Shown here: positions 8,122 through 16,754 of the stretch, one piece after another | How positions within the stretch are numbered: position 1 is the first letter of the stretch | Layout: every line of letters starts with the position of its first letter | Assembly: GCA_003667865.1 (NCBI GenBank) | Contig: CP033051.1 | Location: 2,444,501 to 2,508,500, forward strand | DNA from: Rossellomorea marisflavi | GTDB lineage: Bacteria > Bacillota > Bacilli > Bacillales > Bacillaceae_B | Length of the DNA: 64,000 bases | Direction of reading: 5' to 3' | Program-made: the position numbers and the translations under genes | Notes under the pieces: model-generated | What the model saw: only the letters and a program-made list of their open reading frames with translations | Database searches by the model: none | What the model was told of the DNA's origin: nothing

Positions 8122-8181
8122 CTTATTGTAACTGTATCCACTACTTTTGCATGTAAAAAGAATTTCAACTTCCGAAATAGT

Positions 8182-8210
8182 TTGATTAAATCCATTAATC
8201 GTCATATAAT
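8182..8210 (+). promoter_or_regulatory. Sigma-A promoter for the ABC exporter
   Basis: TTGATT (8182-8187) and TATAAT (8205-8210) are separated by exactly 17 bp, 41 bases before the start codon. It lies outside the insertion sequence, so the exporter kept its own promoter. Confidence 0.65.
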
Positions 8211-8250
8211 CCGATTAGACTTCAGAAAAATTAACATTGGGGGAGTGTGT

Positions 8251-10002
8251 ATGCTTCGGCAATTTTTTTCTTATTATTTACCGCATAAGCGACTATTCAT
8301 AATAGACTTTAGTTGTGCTGTTCTTGTAGCCCTACTGGAACTCGGTTTTCCAATTGCCGTTCAATGGTTCATAGATGACCTACTGCCATCAGACAATTGG
8401 AATGCCATTGTATGGGTTGGGATTGGGTTGCTTGTTCTCTATGGGATAAGTACCTTGCTACAATATGTTGTCAATTACTGGGGACATAAGCTAGGGATTA
8501 ATATTGAAACGGATATGCGTCATCAATTGTTTCAACATGTTCAAAAGCAATCATTTCGTTTCTTTGATAATACAAAAACAGGTCATATTATGAGTCGTCT
8601 AACGAATGATCTAATGGATATCGGTGAGTTAGCTCATCACGGTCCTGAAGATGTATTTATCTCTATTATGACATTTATCGGTGCTTTTTGGATTATGTTC
8701 ACCATTAATGTCAAGCTTGCTCTTGTATCACTTGTTATTCTTCCTTTCTTAATTGTGCTTATCGTCTTCTGCAATATAAAGATGAATCAAGCGTGGAAAA
8801 AAATGTATACAGAAATAGCGGAAGTGAATGGAAGAGTCGAAGATAGTGTTTCAGGATCACGTGTTGTTCAGTCTTTTACAAACGAAGATTACGAGGTTAA
8901 GAGATTTCAAAAAGACAATCACAACTTCCGAAAAGCAAAGCTTGGTGGATATAAAGTAATGTCTTATAGTATCTCTGGTATTTATATGATGACTCGTTTT
9001 GTTACGTTAGCAGTTCTTGTCTACGGTGCATGGCTAAGCTTTAATGGGTTATTAACCTATGGTGAATTAGTAGGCTTTATCCTTTATACAAATGTATTAT
9101 TTAAGCCAATTGAAAAGATTAATGCACTAATGGAGCTATATCCAAAAGGAATGGCAGGCTTTAAGCGATTTACAGAGATTATGAATCTTCATCCAGATGT
9201 AACAGACAAAAAAGGTGCCGTTGAAGTTGATTCCTTACGTGGGGATATTAACTTCCACAATGTTACTTTCAGATACGATGAGCATAAGTCAGTACTAGAG
9301 GGTATTGATTTAACAATGAAGGCAGGGGAAACGGTAGCCTTTGTAGGTCCATCTGGTGCTGGGAAAACAACCATTTGTTCGCTAATACCACGTTTTTATG
9401 ATGTGAATGAAGGAAGCATTACCATTGATGGAATGGATATCAGAGATATGACTAAAAAGTCATTACGTTCACATATTGGAATTGTTCAGCAGGATGTATT
9501 CTTATTTACGGGAACGTTAAAAGAAAATATTGCTTATGGAAAGTTAGATGCGACGGAAGCTGAGATTAAAGAAGCTGCAAAACGTGCTCATCTAACGGAG
9601 TTTATTGAAACACTACCGTTTAAGTACGAAACTCAGGTTGGGGAGAGGGGTCTTAAGCTCTCAGGTGGACAAAAGCAACGTATTGCTATTGCGAGAATGT
9701 TTTTGAAAAACCCTTCTATCTTAATCTTAGATGAAGCGACGTCTGCATTAGACACAGAGACAGAACTAATGATTCAAAAAGCATTAAATGAGCTATCAAA
9801 AGACCGAACTACGTTAATTATTGCGCACCGTCTGGCAACAATTAAAAATGCTGATAAGATTGTTGTTGTAACACCAGATGGGATAGCTGAACAAGGAAAT
9901 CATGAAGAATTAATTCAAAAGAATGGTATCTTTGCAAACTTACACAAAGTGCAATATGAAACAAAGGATCGCTCACAGCTTTCAGTTCCTTCACTAAACT
10001 AA
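8251..10002 (+). CDS. ABC-type exporter half-transporter (YwjA/MsbA-like)
   Basis: Start ATG at 8251 with GGGGGAG upstream; the in-frame 5' extension to 8182 contains the promoter and is not coding. 583 residues: six transmembrane helices (about 15-300), then an ATPase domain with Walker A GPSGAGKTT (about 366-374), the signature LSGGQKQR, Walker B ILILDEATSALD and the switch histidine in IAHRLAT. Homodimeric exporters of this type move lipids or hydrophobic drugs out of the cell; B. subtilis YwjA is the closest I can name. The cargo is unknown. The antiporter gene follows 57 bases later and may be cotranscribed. Confidence 0.85.
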   Translation: MLRQFFSYYLPHKRLFIIDFSCAVLVALLELGFPIAVQWFIDDLLPSDNWNAIVWVGIGLLVLYGISTLLQYVVNYWGHKLGINIETDMRHQLFQHVQKQSFRFFDNTKTGHIMSRLTNDLMDIGELAHHGPEDVFISIMTFIGAFWIMFTINVKLALVSLVILPFLIVLIVFCNIKMNQAWKKMYTEIAEVNGRVEDSVSGSRVVQSFTNEDYEVKRFQKDNHNFRKAKLGGYKVMSYSISGIYMMTRFVTLAVLVYGAWLSFNGLLTYGELVGFILYTNVLFKPIEKINALMELYPKGMAGFKRFTEIMNLHPDVTDKKGAVEVDSLRGDINFHNVTFRYDEHKSVLEGIDLTMKAGETVAFVGPSGAGKTTICSLIPRFYDVNEGSITIDGMDIRDMTKKSLRSHIGIVQQDVFLFTGTLKENIAYGKLDATEAEIKEAAKRAHLTEFIETLPFKYETQVGERGLKLSGGQKQRIAIARMFLKNPSILILDEATSALDTETELMIQKALNELSKDRTTLIIAHRLATIKNADKIVVVTPDGIAEQGNHEELIQKNGIFANLHKVQYETKDRSQLSVPSLN

Positions 10003-10059
10003 ATTGTTCAAACTACCTTTACTAGAGATACTTACATTCCTCTATTAGGAGGTTATCCA

Positions 10060-11400
10060 GTGCAACAAAAGTTCATTACCTTCCCGATTCACCAAGTCAT
10101 CACGCTTTTTGTGGTGACTTTGATTGGGATTTTACTATCAGTAGGTTTTAGTCAACCGCTACTATTTGGTTTTTTACCAGGATTCCTATTTTTATGTAGG
10201 ATGATCACCTCAAAGGGAGTATCTTTGTCTGAGGTTACTTCAATGAGTTGGAGTGGAATTAAGAAGACTAGAGGAGTTATCTATATCCTTTTGCTAGTTA
10301 GTCTTTTATTGCCTTCATGGTATTTAGGAGGTACGATTGATCAGCTAGTATCCGTAGCGCTACAAATTATTACGGTAGAACACTATTTTTTAATGTCTTT
10401 TATTGTTTCGGTTATTTTTTCCATGATATTAGGAACGTCGGTTGGGACATTAAGTGCTATTGGTATTCCTATTATGAGTGGTGCTGTTGCGATTGGCTTG
10501 CCAGCTGAAATTGTTGCCGGTTCAGTCATTTCTGGTGCTTTTGTCGGCGATCGTACTTCACCATTTTCGAGTGCGTTTCAGTTAGTATGTCATACGATTG
10601 AAACGAAAGTAAACCATCAATTTAAAGCATTCTTACCTAGTACGCTATTGGCAATTGTCATTGGGATCCTGTTCTTTGGATTCTTTGATTCTATCTATAG
10701 CAAACAAATCGTATGGAATGAAGCCCTAAATACTGTCGGGACACAAGCTTCAATTCTTAATTTTTTACCCCCAATCATTTTAATTGCCTTCGTAATCACT
10801 CGAATTAAAATCATCTACGCTTTTCTGTGGAGCATAATAGCAGCATCTTGGATTGCCATATACAAAGGTGTTGGATTCGATGATTTGTTCCATGCACTAT
10901 GGTTTGGGACAGAAGGGGTAGGGGGAGGATTTACGAATATGTACTTACTGCTTTTATTTCTAGCTTTAGCTGGTGCGTATAATGGATTGTTAGAAACGTA
11001 TCATGTAATTCAACCACTTCTTGATCGATGGCTCGTTTCTTCATCAAATATTGTAATTGATACGTTTAAAGTAATGCTTGCTACTTTAGGAATAACATTG
11101 ATTGCTGCAAATCAAACATTGCCAATTATTCTAACAGGAAGATCCTTTTTACCACATTGGAAAAGTAAGTATGGAAGTGGAGAGCTCGGTAGAGTGATGG
11201 GTGATTCAACAATGCTTTTTCCTGGAATGGTGCCATGGAGTGTTCTAGCCATTATGTGCAGTACTGTTGTAGGGGTGCCGCTTTTTTCATACTTACCTTA
11301 TGCCGTGTTGTTGTGGAGTTTACCGATTCTATCACTTATTATTTCTTTAATCCTTCATCGAAGAAAGAAATATCATCATATTTTACAAGAATCAAATTAG
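10060..11400 (+). CDS. NhaC-family Na+/H+ antiporter
   Basis: A 446-residue polytopic membrane protein with 10-12 hydrophobic helices, starting at a GTG after a perfect AGGAGG. The NhaC hallmark SGAFVGDRTSPFSSA (about residues 161-175) and the glycine/threonine helix GTSVGTLSAIGIP are present. Relatives exchange sodium, or malate/lactate with sodium, for protons. A late MGDSTMLFPGMVPWS segment matches the second half of the inverted-repeat fold. It lacks nearby sodium-stress genes, so the ion or substrate is inferred only from the family. Confidence 0.8.
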   Translation: MQQKFITFPIHQVITLFVVTLIGILLSVGFSQPLLFGFLPGFLFLCRMITSKGVSLSEVTSMSWSGIKKTRGVIYILLLVSLLLPSWYLGGTIDQLVSVALQIITVEHYFLMSFIVSVIFSMILGTSVGTLSAIGIPIMSGAVAIGLPAEIVAGSVISGAFVGDRTSPFSSAFQLVCHTIETKVNHQFKAFLPSTLLAIVIGILFFGFFDSIYSKQIVWNEALNTVGTQASILNFLPPIILIAFVITRIKIIYAFLWSIIAASWIAIYKGVGFDDLFHALWFGTEGVGGGFTNMYLLLLFLALAGAYNGLLETYHVIQPLLDRWLVSSSNIVIDTFKVMLATLGITLIAANQTLPIILTGRSFLPHWKSKYGSGELGRVMGDSTMLFPGMVPWSVLAIMCSTVVGVPLFSYLPYAVLLWSLPILSLIISLILHRRKKYHHILQESN

Positions 11401-11426
11401 CACGTTTTGGAGAGCATTATAATATA

Positions 11427-11803
11427 GAGGCTGGGACATAAGTATTAATGCTAATGAAAAACCCGAACGATAAAGCGAGAATTCAATGAATCTTTCGCTT
11501 GATTGTTCGGGTCTTTGATTACTATCTTTACGTCCTATTTTTACTAGTGGAATGGAGCGAAGGACATTCGACTCCTACGGGAAATAGAGGAAAGGCTGAG
11601 ACCAAGGTGACGTACCCACTGGAACGGAACCCCGCAGGCGAAGACGAGGAGGCTCAGCTTCCTCCCCGTGGAAAGCGAATGTCTGTAGCGCAATGGAACG
11701 AACTTATTTTCTCAAACTAAATTTAATCTTTAAGAATACATTATTCTGTTAATTAGATATTGTTCGTTTTTAAGTATGAATTATTTAATTATGTCCCAAC
11801 CTC
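11427..11803. repeat. Long non-coding repeat with terminal inverted repeats, copy 1
   Basis: Bounded by GAGGCTGGGACATAA and TTATGTCCCAACCTC, which pair with each other. Inside are a hairpin (CCCGAAC ... GTTCGGG) and a GC-rich block with CTGAGACCAAGGTGACGTAC, giving a highly folded RNA. The same sequences recur, in reverse orientation, at 62,690-63,267. Open frames through it have no codon character. Such elements are common in Bacillaceae and resemble non-autonomous MITEs or structured repeats. The gap at 11,401-12,154 holds this repeat, the one below and no gene. Confidence 0.8.
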
Positions 11804-11913
11804 ATGCTTTTTGCTACATATTTGATGAAAATGACTATTGGTTATTATGTATTTTATTAGACAATGAGGATATATTGAATGAATGGTGAAAAAGGATGAT
11901 TAGTAAAAAGCAT

Positions 11914-12092
11914 CGGACATTTATTCCGTTATTATTAGTAAAAACATTGATTAAGAGGCGCTGCCGGACATCTGTTCCGCTATTTACCGAAAATGGAGTA
12001 AAATCACTTCATTTTTCATCGAATAGCGGAATAAATGTCCACAAAGGCCGCAAAATGAATGCTTTCCATTAAAATAACGGAATAAATGTCCG
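11914..12092. repeat. Four-copy GGACATTTATTCCG motif cluster
   Basis: A motif of about 20 bases occurs four times: CGGACATTTATTCCGTTATT (11914-11933), CGGACATCTGTTCCGCTATT (11965), and inverted copies AATAGCGGAATAAATGTCC (12022-12040) and AATAACGGAATAAATGTCCG (12073-12092). Two copies face each way, so the region folds into a large hairpin. The regular arrangement suggests a repeat element; no protein or terminator is attached to it. Confidence 0.7.
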
Positions 12093-12154
12093 CGAGGAAA
12101 ATTATGATGTGTACCTGAAAATGGTGCAGTTTCGTTTTGATGTAAATGCTTACC

Positions 12155-12451
12155 TTATACCCATTTCGTTTTTTGTAGCTGACGATCTAGTAGTATATTC
12201 CCAAAAGGGATAAAGGCTACAGCAACAGCAGCAAATACCCATATAAATCCCCATCTTACTTTCCACGTTGTATAGGCAATAATCAGTAGATACGTAATGA
12301 ACAAAAAGCCGTGTAATGAGCCGACTACAGTCACTACCTCAGGTAAGTTGGCCCAATATTTTAATGGCATAGCAATAAACAGAAGGATTAGTAGAGATAG
12401 ACCCTCTGCAAATCCGGCTTTTCTAAAATGACGAATCGGTTTTTGTGACAT
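12155..12451 (-). CDS. DUF3817 membrane protein (YdzA-like)
   Basis: A 98-residue protein with three hydrophobic helices. The motif EGLSLLILLFIAMPLKYWANLPEVVTVVGSLHG is the signature of the DUF3817 family, of which B. subtilis YdzA is a member. AGGAGG lies 8 bases before the ATG. Function unknown in all members I recall. It is the only minus-strand gene between 1 and 17 kb apart from the first, and is transcribed alone. Confidence 0.85.
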   Translation of the reverse strand: MSQKPIRHFRKAGFAEGLSLLILLFIAMPLKYWANLPEVVTVVGSLHGFLFITYLLIIAYTTWKVRWGFIWVFAAVAVAFIPFGNILLDRQLQKTKWV

Positions 12452-12767
12452 ATAAATGCCTCCTTTACTTGTACAAGTTTATTCAATATCGTGGTATTTT
12501 AGTATCTTTATGTACTCTTTCAGTATAGCTAAAAACAGTGAAAGAAAAAATGAATATTATATTACATTTCTGTTGTACTGTTTCCAGTTTTTTGATATTA
12601 TAGTTTTCTGCTCCCAAAACGCCTACATATTTTAGAGATTTCTTATTGTCTTTTTTAAAACCTTTGTAGCTATATAGTTGTAATGATGAGCGTCGTTAAC
12701 TCTAATGCAGTAGTAGCTATGAACCTTATTTTCACAAGCGGCTGAAAATGTTTGAAAGGGGAAAAGT
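12452..12767. other. Intergenic region between ydzA-like gene and helD
   Basis: 316 AT-rich bases separating divergent genes. I see no further open frame with a ribosome site, no riboswitch and no convincing promoter pair, although both flanking genes must be transcribed from here. Confidence 0.5.
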
Positions 12768-15041
12768 ATGACTAAGGAATCCACTCAAATTCAACACCCA
12801 GAATATCCACAAGAAATCGATCGTCTTGAATTTACAAAAAGATATATTGATGTTGTGATACAAACCTCAGAATCTAGTAAAGAAAAATTCAAAGAAAACA
12901 TGGAGAATGCTTTTGGTGATGTAGACTGGCTTGAATCGAGTGCAGCCTATATTGATATTTTAACAAATGCCAGCTTCTTTGAAATGTCCAAAGAAGAGCT
13001 TGAACAACTCCGCAAAGCAAGAAGAAAACCTTATTTTGCTCGCATTGATTTTCAACGTGAGGGATCCTCGCAGCTTGAAAAACACTACATTGGAAAAACC
13101 TCACTATATCAACGAGAGAATCAGGAACAAATTATTGTTGATTGGCGTTCACCGATTGCAAATCTTTATTATGAAGGTCGAATAGGTGATGTAAGCTATG
13201 ATGCAGAGGATGAAACCTATGAAGGAAACCTCTCCTTAAAACGGCAATATATGATAGAAGAAGGCGAACTAGAAGAAATTCGTGACATTGATCTAACAAC
13301 GACTGATGAATTATTACAAGAGTCTTTGGCCAAAAGCTCAAGCAATCGCCTAACTGAAATTATTTCAACCATTCAAGAAGAGCAAAACCGTATTATCCGT
13401 GCAGATCTCAACAAACCCATTATCGTACAAGGGGCTGCTGGAAGCGGGAAAACCACCATCGCTCTTCATCGTATTTCCTATTTTATCTATAACTACAAAC
13501 AACATTTTGATCCACGTCAACTTATGATTCTAGCACCAAGTAATCTTTTTATAGATTATATTTCTGAAGCCTTACCAGAGCTAGGTGTAGAGAGAGTTAG
13601 GCAAACGACATTTTCTAATTATGTTATGACATGTCTTGAAAAGGAATTACCACTTATAGAAGACCGAAAGCTCATTCAGTTAATTGAGAAAAGCTCTCCT
13701 CGAGAGGTTCAATTTGTGAGCTGGTTATCTGGATTCAAAGGCTCAAAAGAATTTCGAATCATTCTAGATTCATATATAGAAGAGATTCAGACAAGATTCT
13801 ATCCTTCAGACGATTTTTATGTAGACAAGTATCGCCTATTCACAAAGAAGAAATTTATGAAGCTACTAAATGAAGAGTACACGTATTTACCAATATATCG
13901 TCGGGTAGAAAAGTTAAAACAGTTGCTTCAAGGATATGTGAAAACGAATAAGAAAATGATGATTGATCGAGTGGAATCTTTTTATGATCAAAGAATCGAA
14001 CAAGCACTTTATGAAAAGCAGCATGCACCCAACAGAAAAGAATATATCTCAAAAGCCCTAGATAAAAAAGCAGAGCGACTAGAGTCAACTAAAAAAGCCA
14101 TTCGAACGAGTGTCTCAAACTATATGAGACAATTTGAAAAGAAATCCCTTTATCGTTACTACAATGAACTATTTGAAGACCCTGAAAAGCTTGTTACGTA
14201 TTCAAAGGGAAAACTAGAGCTAGAAAATGCTATAAAGCTTTGCGATTATATGCAAGTATATTTACGGAAGAAACAATATGAAGTTGAGGATTTAGCTGCG
14301 TTACTGTATCTTCAAACTGCCTTATTTGGGATAGACAAATTTTACAAAGCTAAAAATGTTGTGATTGATGAAGCTCAAGATTATAGTTACTTGCAGCTAT
14401 ATTCTTTAAAAAGAGCTCTTGAGACAGATATGTTTACATTAGTAGGCGATCTTGCTCAGGGGATTCACTCCTATCGGGGATTACTATCTTGGGAGCCAGT
14501 GTACCAAGATATTTTCCCTAGAGCAACATATACAGAGCTTCAAAAAAGCTATCGAACGACCATAGAGATTATGGAGGAAGCAAACCAGCTACTAGCTAGA
14601 CTTCCATATACATTTCCTAAGGTCAATCCGGTAGTACGTCACGGTGAAGCACCAAGTAGAATTGAAGTAACGAATCTGGAACAATTAAGCATAGAGATTC
14701 AACGGTGTGTAAACGAAGGGAAAAAAGAAGATTTTCAAACATTTGCTGTTATCGGGAAAAGTATGAAGGATAGCAAAAGAATATATGAGCTATTAGAAGA
14801 AAAAATTCCGGGGAAAGTAAAGCTTCTAGAGGAACAAGAATCTATTCCAAAAGATAAGATTGTAATTGTTCCATCCTATCTTTCAAAAGGTCTAGAGTTC
14901 GATGTTGTCATCATTGCTGCCATAGATGAATATTACAACGGAGAAAATGAACTAGACGTTAAACTTCAATATGTAGCCATGACTAGACCATTACACAGGC
15001 TTTATTTCATTTCAACAGACCTATCAAATTTTATTCAATAA
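12768..15041 (+). CDS. helD: RNA polymerase recycling helicase-like ATPase HelD
   Basis: A 757-residue UvrD/Rep-type superfamily 1 protein of HelD size (774 in B. subtilis). The long N-terminal coiled-coil arm (1-100) is followed by a YIGKTSLYQRENQEQIIVDWRSPIA segment typical of HelD. Walker A is GAAGSGKTT (about 222-230), Walker B is VIDEAQDYS, motif III includes GDLAQGIHSYRG, and the C-terminal motif is YVAMTRPLHRLYFI. HelD enters the RNA polymerase channels and frees stalled or idle enzyme using ATP. GAAAGGGGA serves as ribosome site. It stands alone, followed by a repeat hairpin. Confidence 0.9.
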   Translation: MTKESTQIQHPEYPQEIDRLEFTKRYIDVVIQTSESSKEKFKENMENAFGDVDWLESSAAYIDILTNASFFEMSKEELEQLRKARRKPYFARIDFQREGSSQLEKHYIGKTSLYQRENQEQIIVDWRSPIANLYYEGRIGDVSYDAEDETYEGNLSLKRQYMIEEGELEEIRDIDLTTTDELLQESLAKSSSNRLTEIISTIQEEQNRIIRADLNKPIIVQGAAGSGKTTIALHRISYFIYNYKQHFDPRQLMILAPSNLFIDYISEALPELGVERVRQTTFSNYVMTCLEKELPLIEDRKLIQLIEKSSPREVQFVSWLSGFKGSKEFRIILDSYIEEIQTRFYPSDDFYVDKYRLFTKKKFMKLLNEEYTYLPIYRRVEKLKQLLQGYVKTNKKMMIDRVESFYDQRIEQALYEKQHAPNRKEYISKALDKKAERLESTKKAIRTSVSNYMRQFEKKSLYRYYNELFEDPEKLVTYSKGKLELENAIKLCDYMQVYLRKKQYEVEDLAALLYLQTALFGIDKFYKAKNVVIDEAQDYSYLQLYSLKRALETDMFTLVGDLAQGIHSYRGLLSWEPVYQDIFPRATYTELQKSYRTTIEIMEEANQLLARLPYTFPKVNPVVRHGEAPSRIEVTNLEQLSIEIQRCVNEGKKEDFQTFAVIGKSMKDSKRIYELLEEKIPGKVKLLEEQESIPKDKIVIVPSYLSKGLEFDVVIIAAIDEYYNGENELDVKLQYVAMTRPLHRLYFISTDLSNFIQ

Positions 15042-15068
15042 ACTGCGTAGTTTCAGGATGTTATTTTA

Positions 15069-15101
15069 GAGGGACGGACCTTATTTGGAGGTCCGTCCCT
15101 C
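15069..15101 (+). repeat. GGGACGGACC hairpin
   Basis: GAGGGACGGACCT (15069-15081) pairs perfectly with AGGTCCGTCCCTC (15089-15101) over a 7-base loop. No T run follows, so it is a weak terminator candidate at best. A half copy (AGAGGGACGGACCT) follows yhcX at 22293, and a related GAGGTCGGTCCTC sits in the terminator loop at 53651, so this is a dispersed REP-like motif. Confidence 0.6.
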
Positions 15102-15166
15102 AAGTCTAAATATTCGCCTTTTGGTGAAGCAGCTTGTAAAATATAGGAGAAAAGGAGCTGATTGTT

Positions 15167-15997
15167 ATGTTAGAAAATCTACAAAGTAGACGTAAACTAC
15201 ATAATGGTATTGAAATCCCATACGTTGGATTAGGTGTCTTCTTAATGAAGAATCCAGAGGAAACTGAAAATGCGATTCGTGCTGCAATTGATACTGGGTA
15301 CCGTTCAATCGATACAGCTGCAGTTTATGAAAATGAAGAAAGTGTAGGGAAGGCTATTAAAGAAACAACAGTTTCTAGAGATGAGCTATTTGTAACGTCA
15401 AAAGTATGGAATAGCGATCAAGGATATGATTCTACACTAAAAGCATTCGAAGAAAGCTTAAAAAGATTAGATATGGATTATTTAGATTTATATCTAATTC
15501 ATTGGCCGGTACAAGGTAAATATAAGGATACATGGAGAGCACTTGAGCGCTTATATAGTGAAGGTGTTGTAAAATCAATTGGTGTCAGTAATTTTCATCA
15601 ACATCATCTAGAAGACTTACTTTCTTCTAGCAATGAAGTTCCGGTCTTAAACCAAATTGAGCTGCACCCAAGACTTAACCAACATGAGCTACGAGCATAC
15701 TGTGCATCACAGCAGATTGCAGTTGAAGCTTGGTCACCGATAGCAAGAGGAAAGTTACTTGATGATCCGACACTAATGGAGATTGGGAATAAACATGGAA
15801 AGACTTCTGCTCAGGTTATACTAAGATGGCATCTGCAAAACGATGTTATTATTATTCCAAAGTCTGTTAACCCAGAACGTATTAAAGAAAATGGAGATCT
15901 GTTTCAGTTCACATTAACTGATCGTGAAATGGAACAAATTGATGCTCTAAACAAAAATGAGAGATTCTTTGCGGATCCTGATAATTTTGACTTTTAA
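15167..15997 (+). CDS. Aldo/keto reductase (YvgN/YtbE type)
   Basis: A 276-residue TIM-barrel reductase. The catalytic tetrad is visible: Asp in GYRSIDTAAVYENE with its Tyr, Lys in VTSKVW and His in LIHWP. NADPH is bound by the C-terminal IIPKSVNPERIKEN motif. Close relatives (B. subtilis YvgN, YtbE) reduce methylglyoxal and other aldehydes. A GGAG ribosome site precedes the ATG by about 10 bases. A strong terminator follows, so it is monocistronic. Confidence 0.9.
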   Translation: MLENLQSRRKLHNGIEIPYVGLGVFLMKNPEETENAIRAAIDTGYRSIDTAAVYENEESVGKAIKETTVSRDELFVTSKVWNSDQGYDSTLKAFEESLKRLDMDYLDLYLIHWPVQGKYKDTWRALERLYSEGVVKSIGVSNFHQHHLEDLLSSSNEVPVLNQIELHPRLNQHELRAYCASQQIAVEAWSPIARGKLLDDPTLMEIGNKHGKTSAQVILRWHLQNDVIIIPKSVNPERIKENGDLFQFTLTDREMEQIDALNKNERFFADPDNFDF

Positions 15998-16013
15998 TAA
16001 CTTTTCAAAAAGT

Positions 16014-16050
16014 AAAGTACTAGCTGAACAATTAGGCTAGTACTTTTTTT
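16014..16050 (+). terminator. Intrinsic terminator after the aldo/keto reductase
   Basis: AAAGTACTAGC (16014-16024) pairs with GCTAGTACTTT (16036-16046), followed by a T run. Confidence 0.9.
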
Positions 16051-16059
16051 GCAATGCTG

Positions 16060-16180
16060 TTGACAGTTAGTAAATTCCGTTATACAATTATCTCGAATTC
16101 AAAGTAATTACCTTCGAGAGATGTAGACCAAATGCAATAATTTATATTTTTTTACTGTATATCTCAAAGTTGAGATATAC
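16060..16180 (+). promoter_or_regulatory. Sigma-A promoter with MhqR-type operators
   Basis: TTGACA (16060-16065) and TACAAT (16083-16088) are 17 bp apart. Directly after the -10 comes ATCTCGAA (16089-16096), with a facing TTCGAGAGAT at 16113-16122. A near-perfect 24-bp palindrome at 16157-16180 has arms GTATATCTCAA and TTGAGATATAC. The half-site ATCTCGAA is the MhqR operator core of B. subtilis, which controls quinone-response genes including a DoxX protein. The two downstream genes fit that regulon. The regulator gene itself is not in the window. Confidence 0.7.
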
Positions 16181-16252
16181 GCAATTGAAATAATTGAATA
16201 TGAGGGTTTATCATTTATCTTTATGGGTAAGGTTAATAGGAGGAAAATGAAA

Positions 16253-16660
16253 ATGACAGCATTAGCAGCTTTAGGATTACTACTTATTCGTGTTGTTGTT
16301 GGTCTTTCACTTGCTGCCCATGGAGCACAAAAGGTGTTTGGCTGGTTTGGTGGTCACGGACTAGAAGGAACAGGAGGATTCTTTGAGTCTATTGGAATTA
16401 AGCCAGGTAAGACAATGGCATTTCTTGCAGGAGGTGCTGAATTAGTTGGCGGTTTGCTTTTTGCATTAGGTCTGCTAACTCCTGTAGCAGCACTGTTAAT
16501 TGCCATTACAATGCTTGTAGCGATCTTTAAGGTTCATGCTCCAAATGGCTTTTGGGTAACATCAAATGGGTATGAATTTAACCTAGTACTTATTGTTATT
16601 GTAGTTGGCGTAGCATTAGTAGGAGCAGGATCTTATTCACTAGACGCAATCTTATTCTAG
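16253..16660 (+). CDS. DoxX-family membrane protein (MhqP/CatD-like)
   Basis: A protein of about 135 residues with four membrane helices and the DoxX motifs LLIRVVVGLSLAAHGAQKVFGWFGG and FLAGGAELVGGLLFALGLLTP. I place the start at 16253 because AGGAGG (16238-16243) is 9 bases away; an upstream in-frame ATG at 16223 lies before the ribosome site. In Bacillus, DoxX proteins of this kind (MhqP, CatD) are induced by quinones and catechol and are thought to act with soluble detoxifying enzymes at the membrane. It is followed 94 bases later by a WrbA-type quinone reductase. Confidence 0.85.
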   Translation: MTALAALGLLLIRVVVGLSLAAHGAQKVFGWFGGHGLEGTGGFFESIGIKPGKTMAFLAGGAELVGGLLFALGLLTPVAALLIAITMLVAIFKVHAPNGFWVTSNGYEFNLVLIVIVVGVALVGAGSYSLDAILF

Positions 16661-16754
16661 AAATTTATTGGTTTGTGTTTAATGAGGAAACATATATCTA
16701 GAAAGTGTTTCTTTAATTAATAAATATTTAATAGGAAAAAGGAGAGATATAGGA

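Larger units (their letters stand above)
6562..8127 (+). mobile_element. IS91-type (HUH) insertion sequence, copy 1
   Basis: Comparing the two copies in the window fixes the ends: identity starts at AAAGATAAG (6562) and ends at TTTCTTATT (8127). The near-terminal sequences GATAAGAAA and TTTCTTATT form a short imperfect inverted repeat. The 1566-bp element carries one HUH transposase, a zinc-ribbon reading frame overlapping its 3' end, and a strong GC-rich hairpin at the right end. It differs from copy 2 in length only by an 18-bp segment within the transposase. No target duplication was seen, as expected for the single-strand mechanism of this family. Confidence 0.8.

Noticed and set aside
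11499..11720. 73-codon frame inside the repeat at 11.4 kb
   Set aside because: It lies wholly in a structured non-coding repeat that recurs at 62.7 kb, with no ribosome site or protein-like composition.
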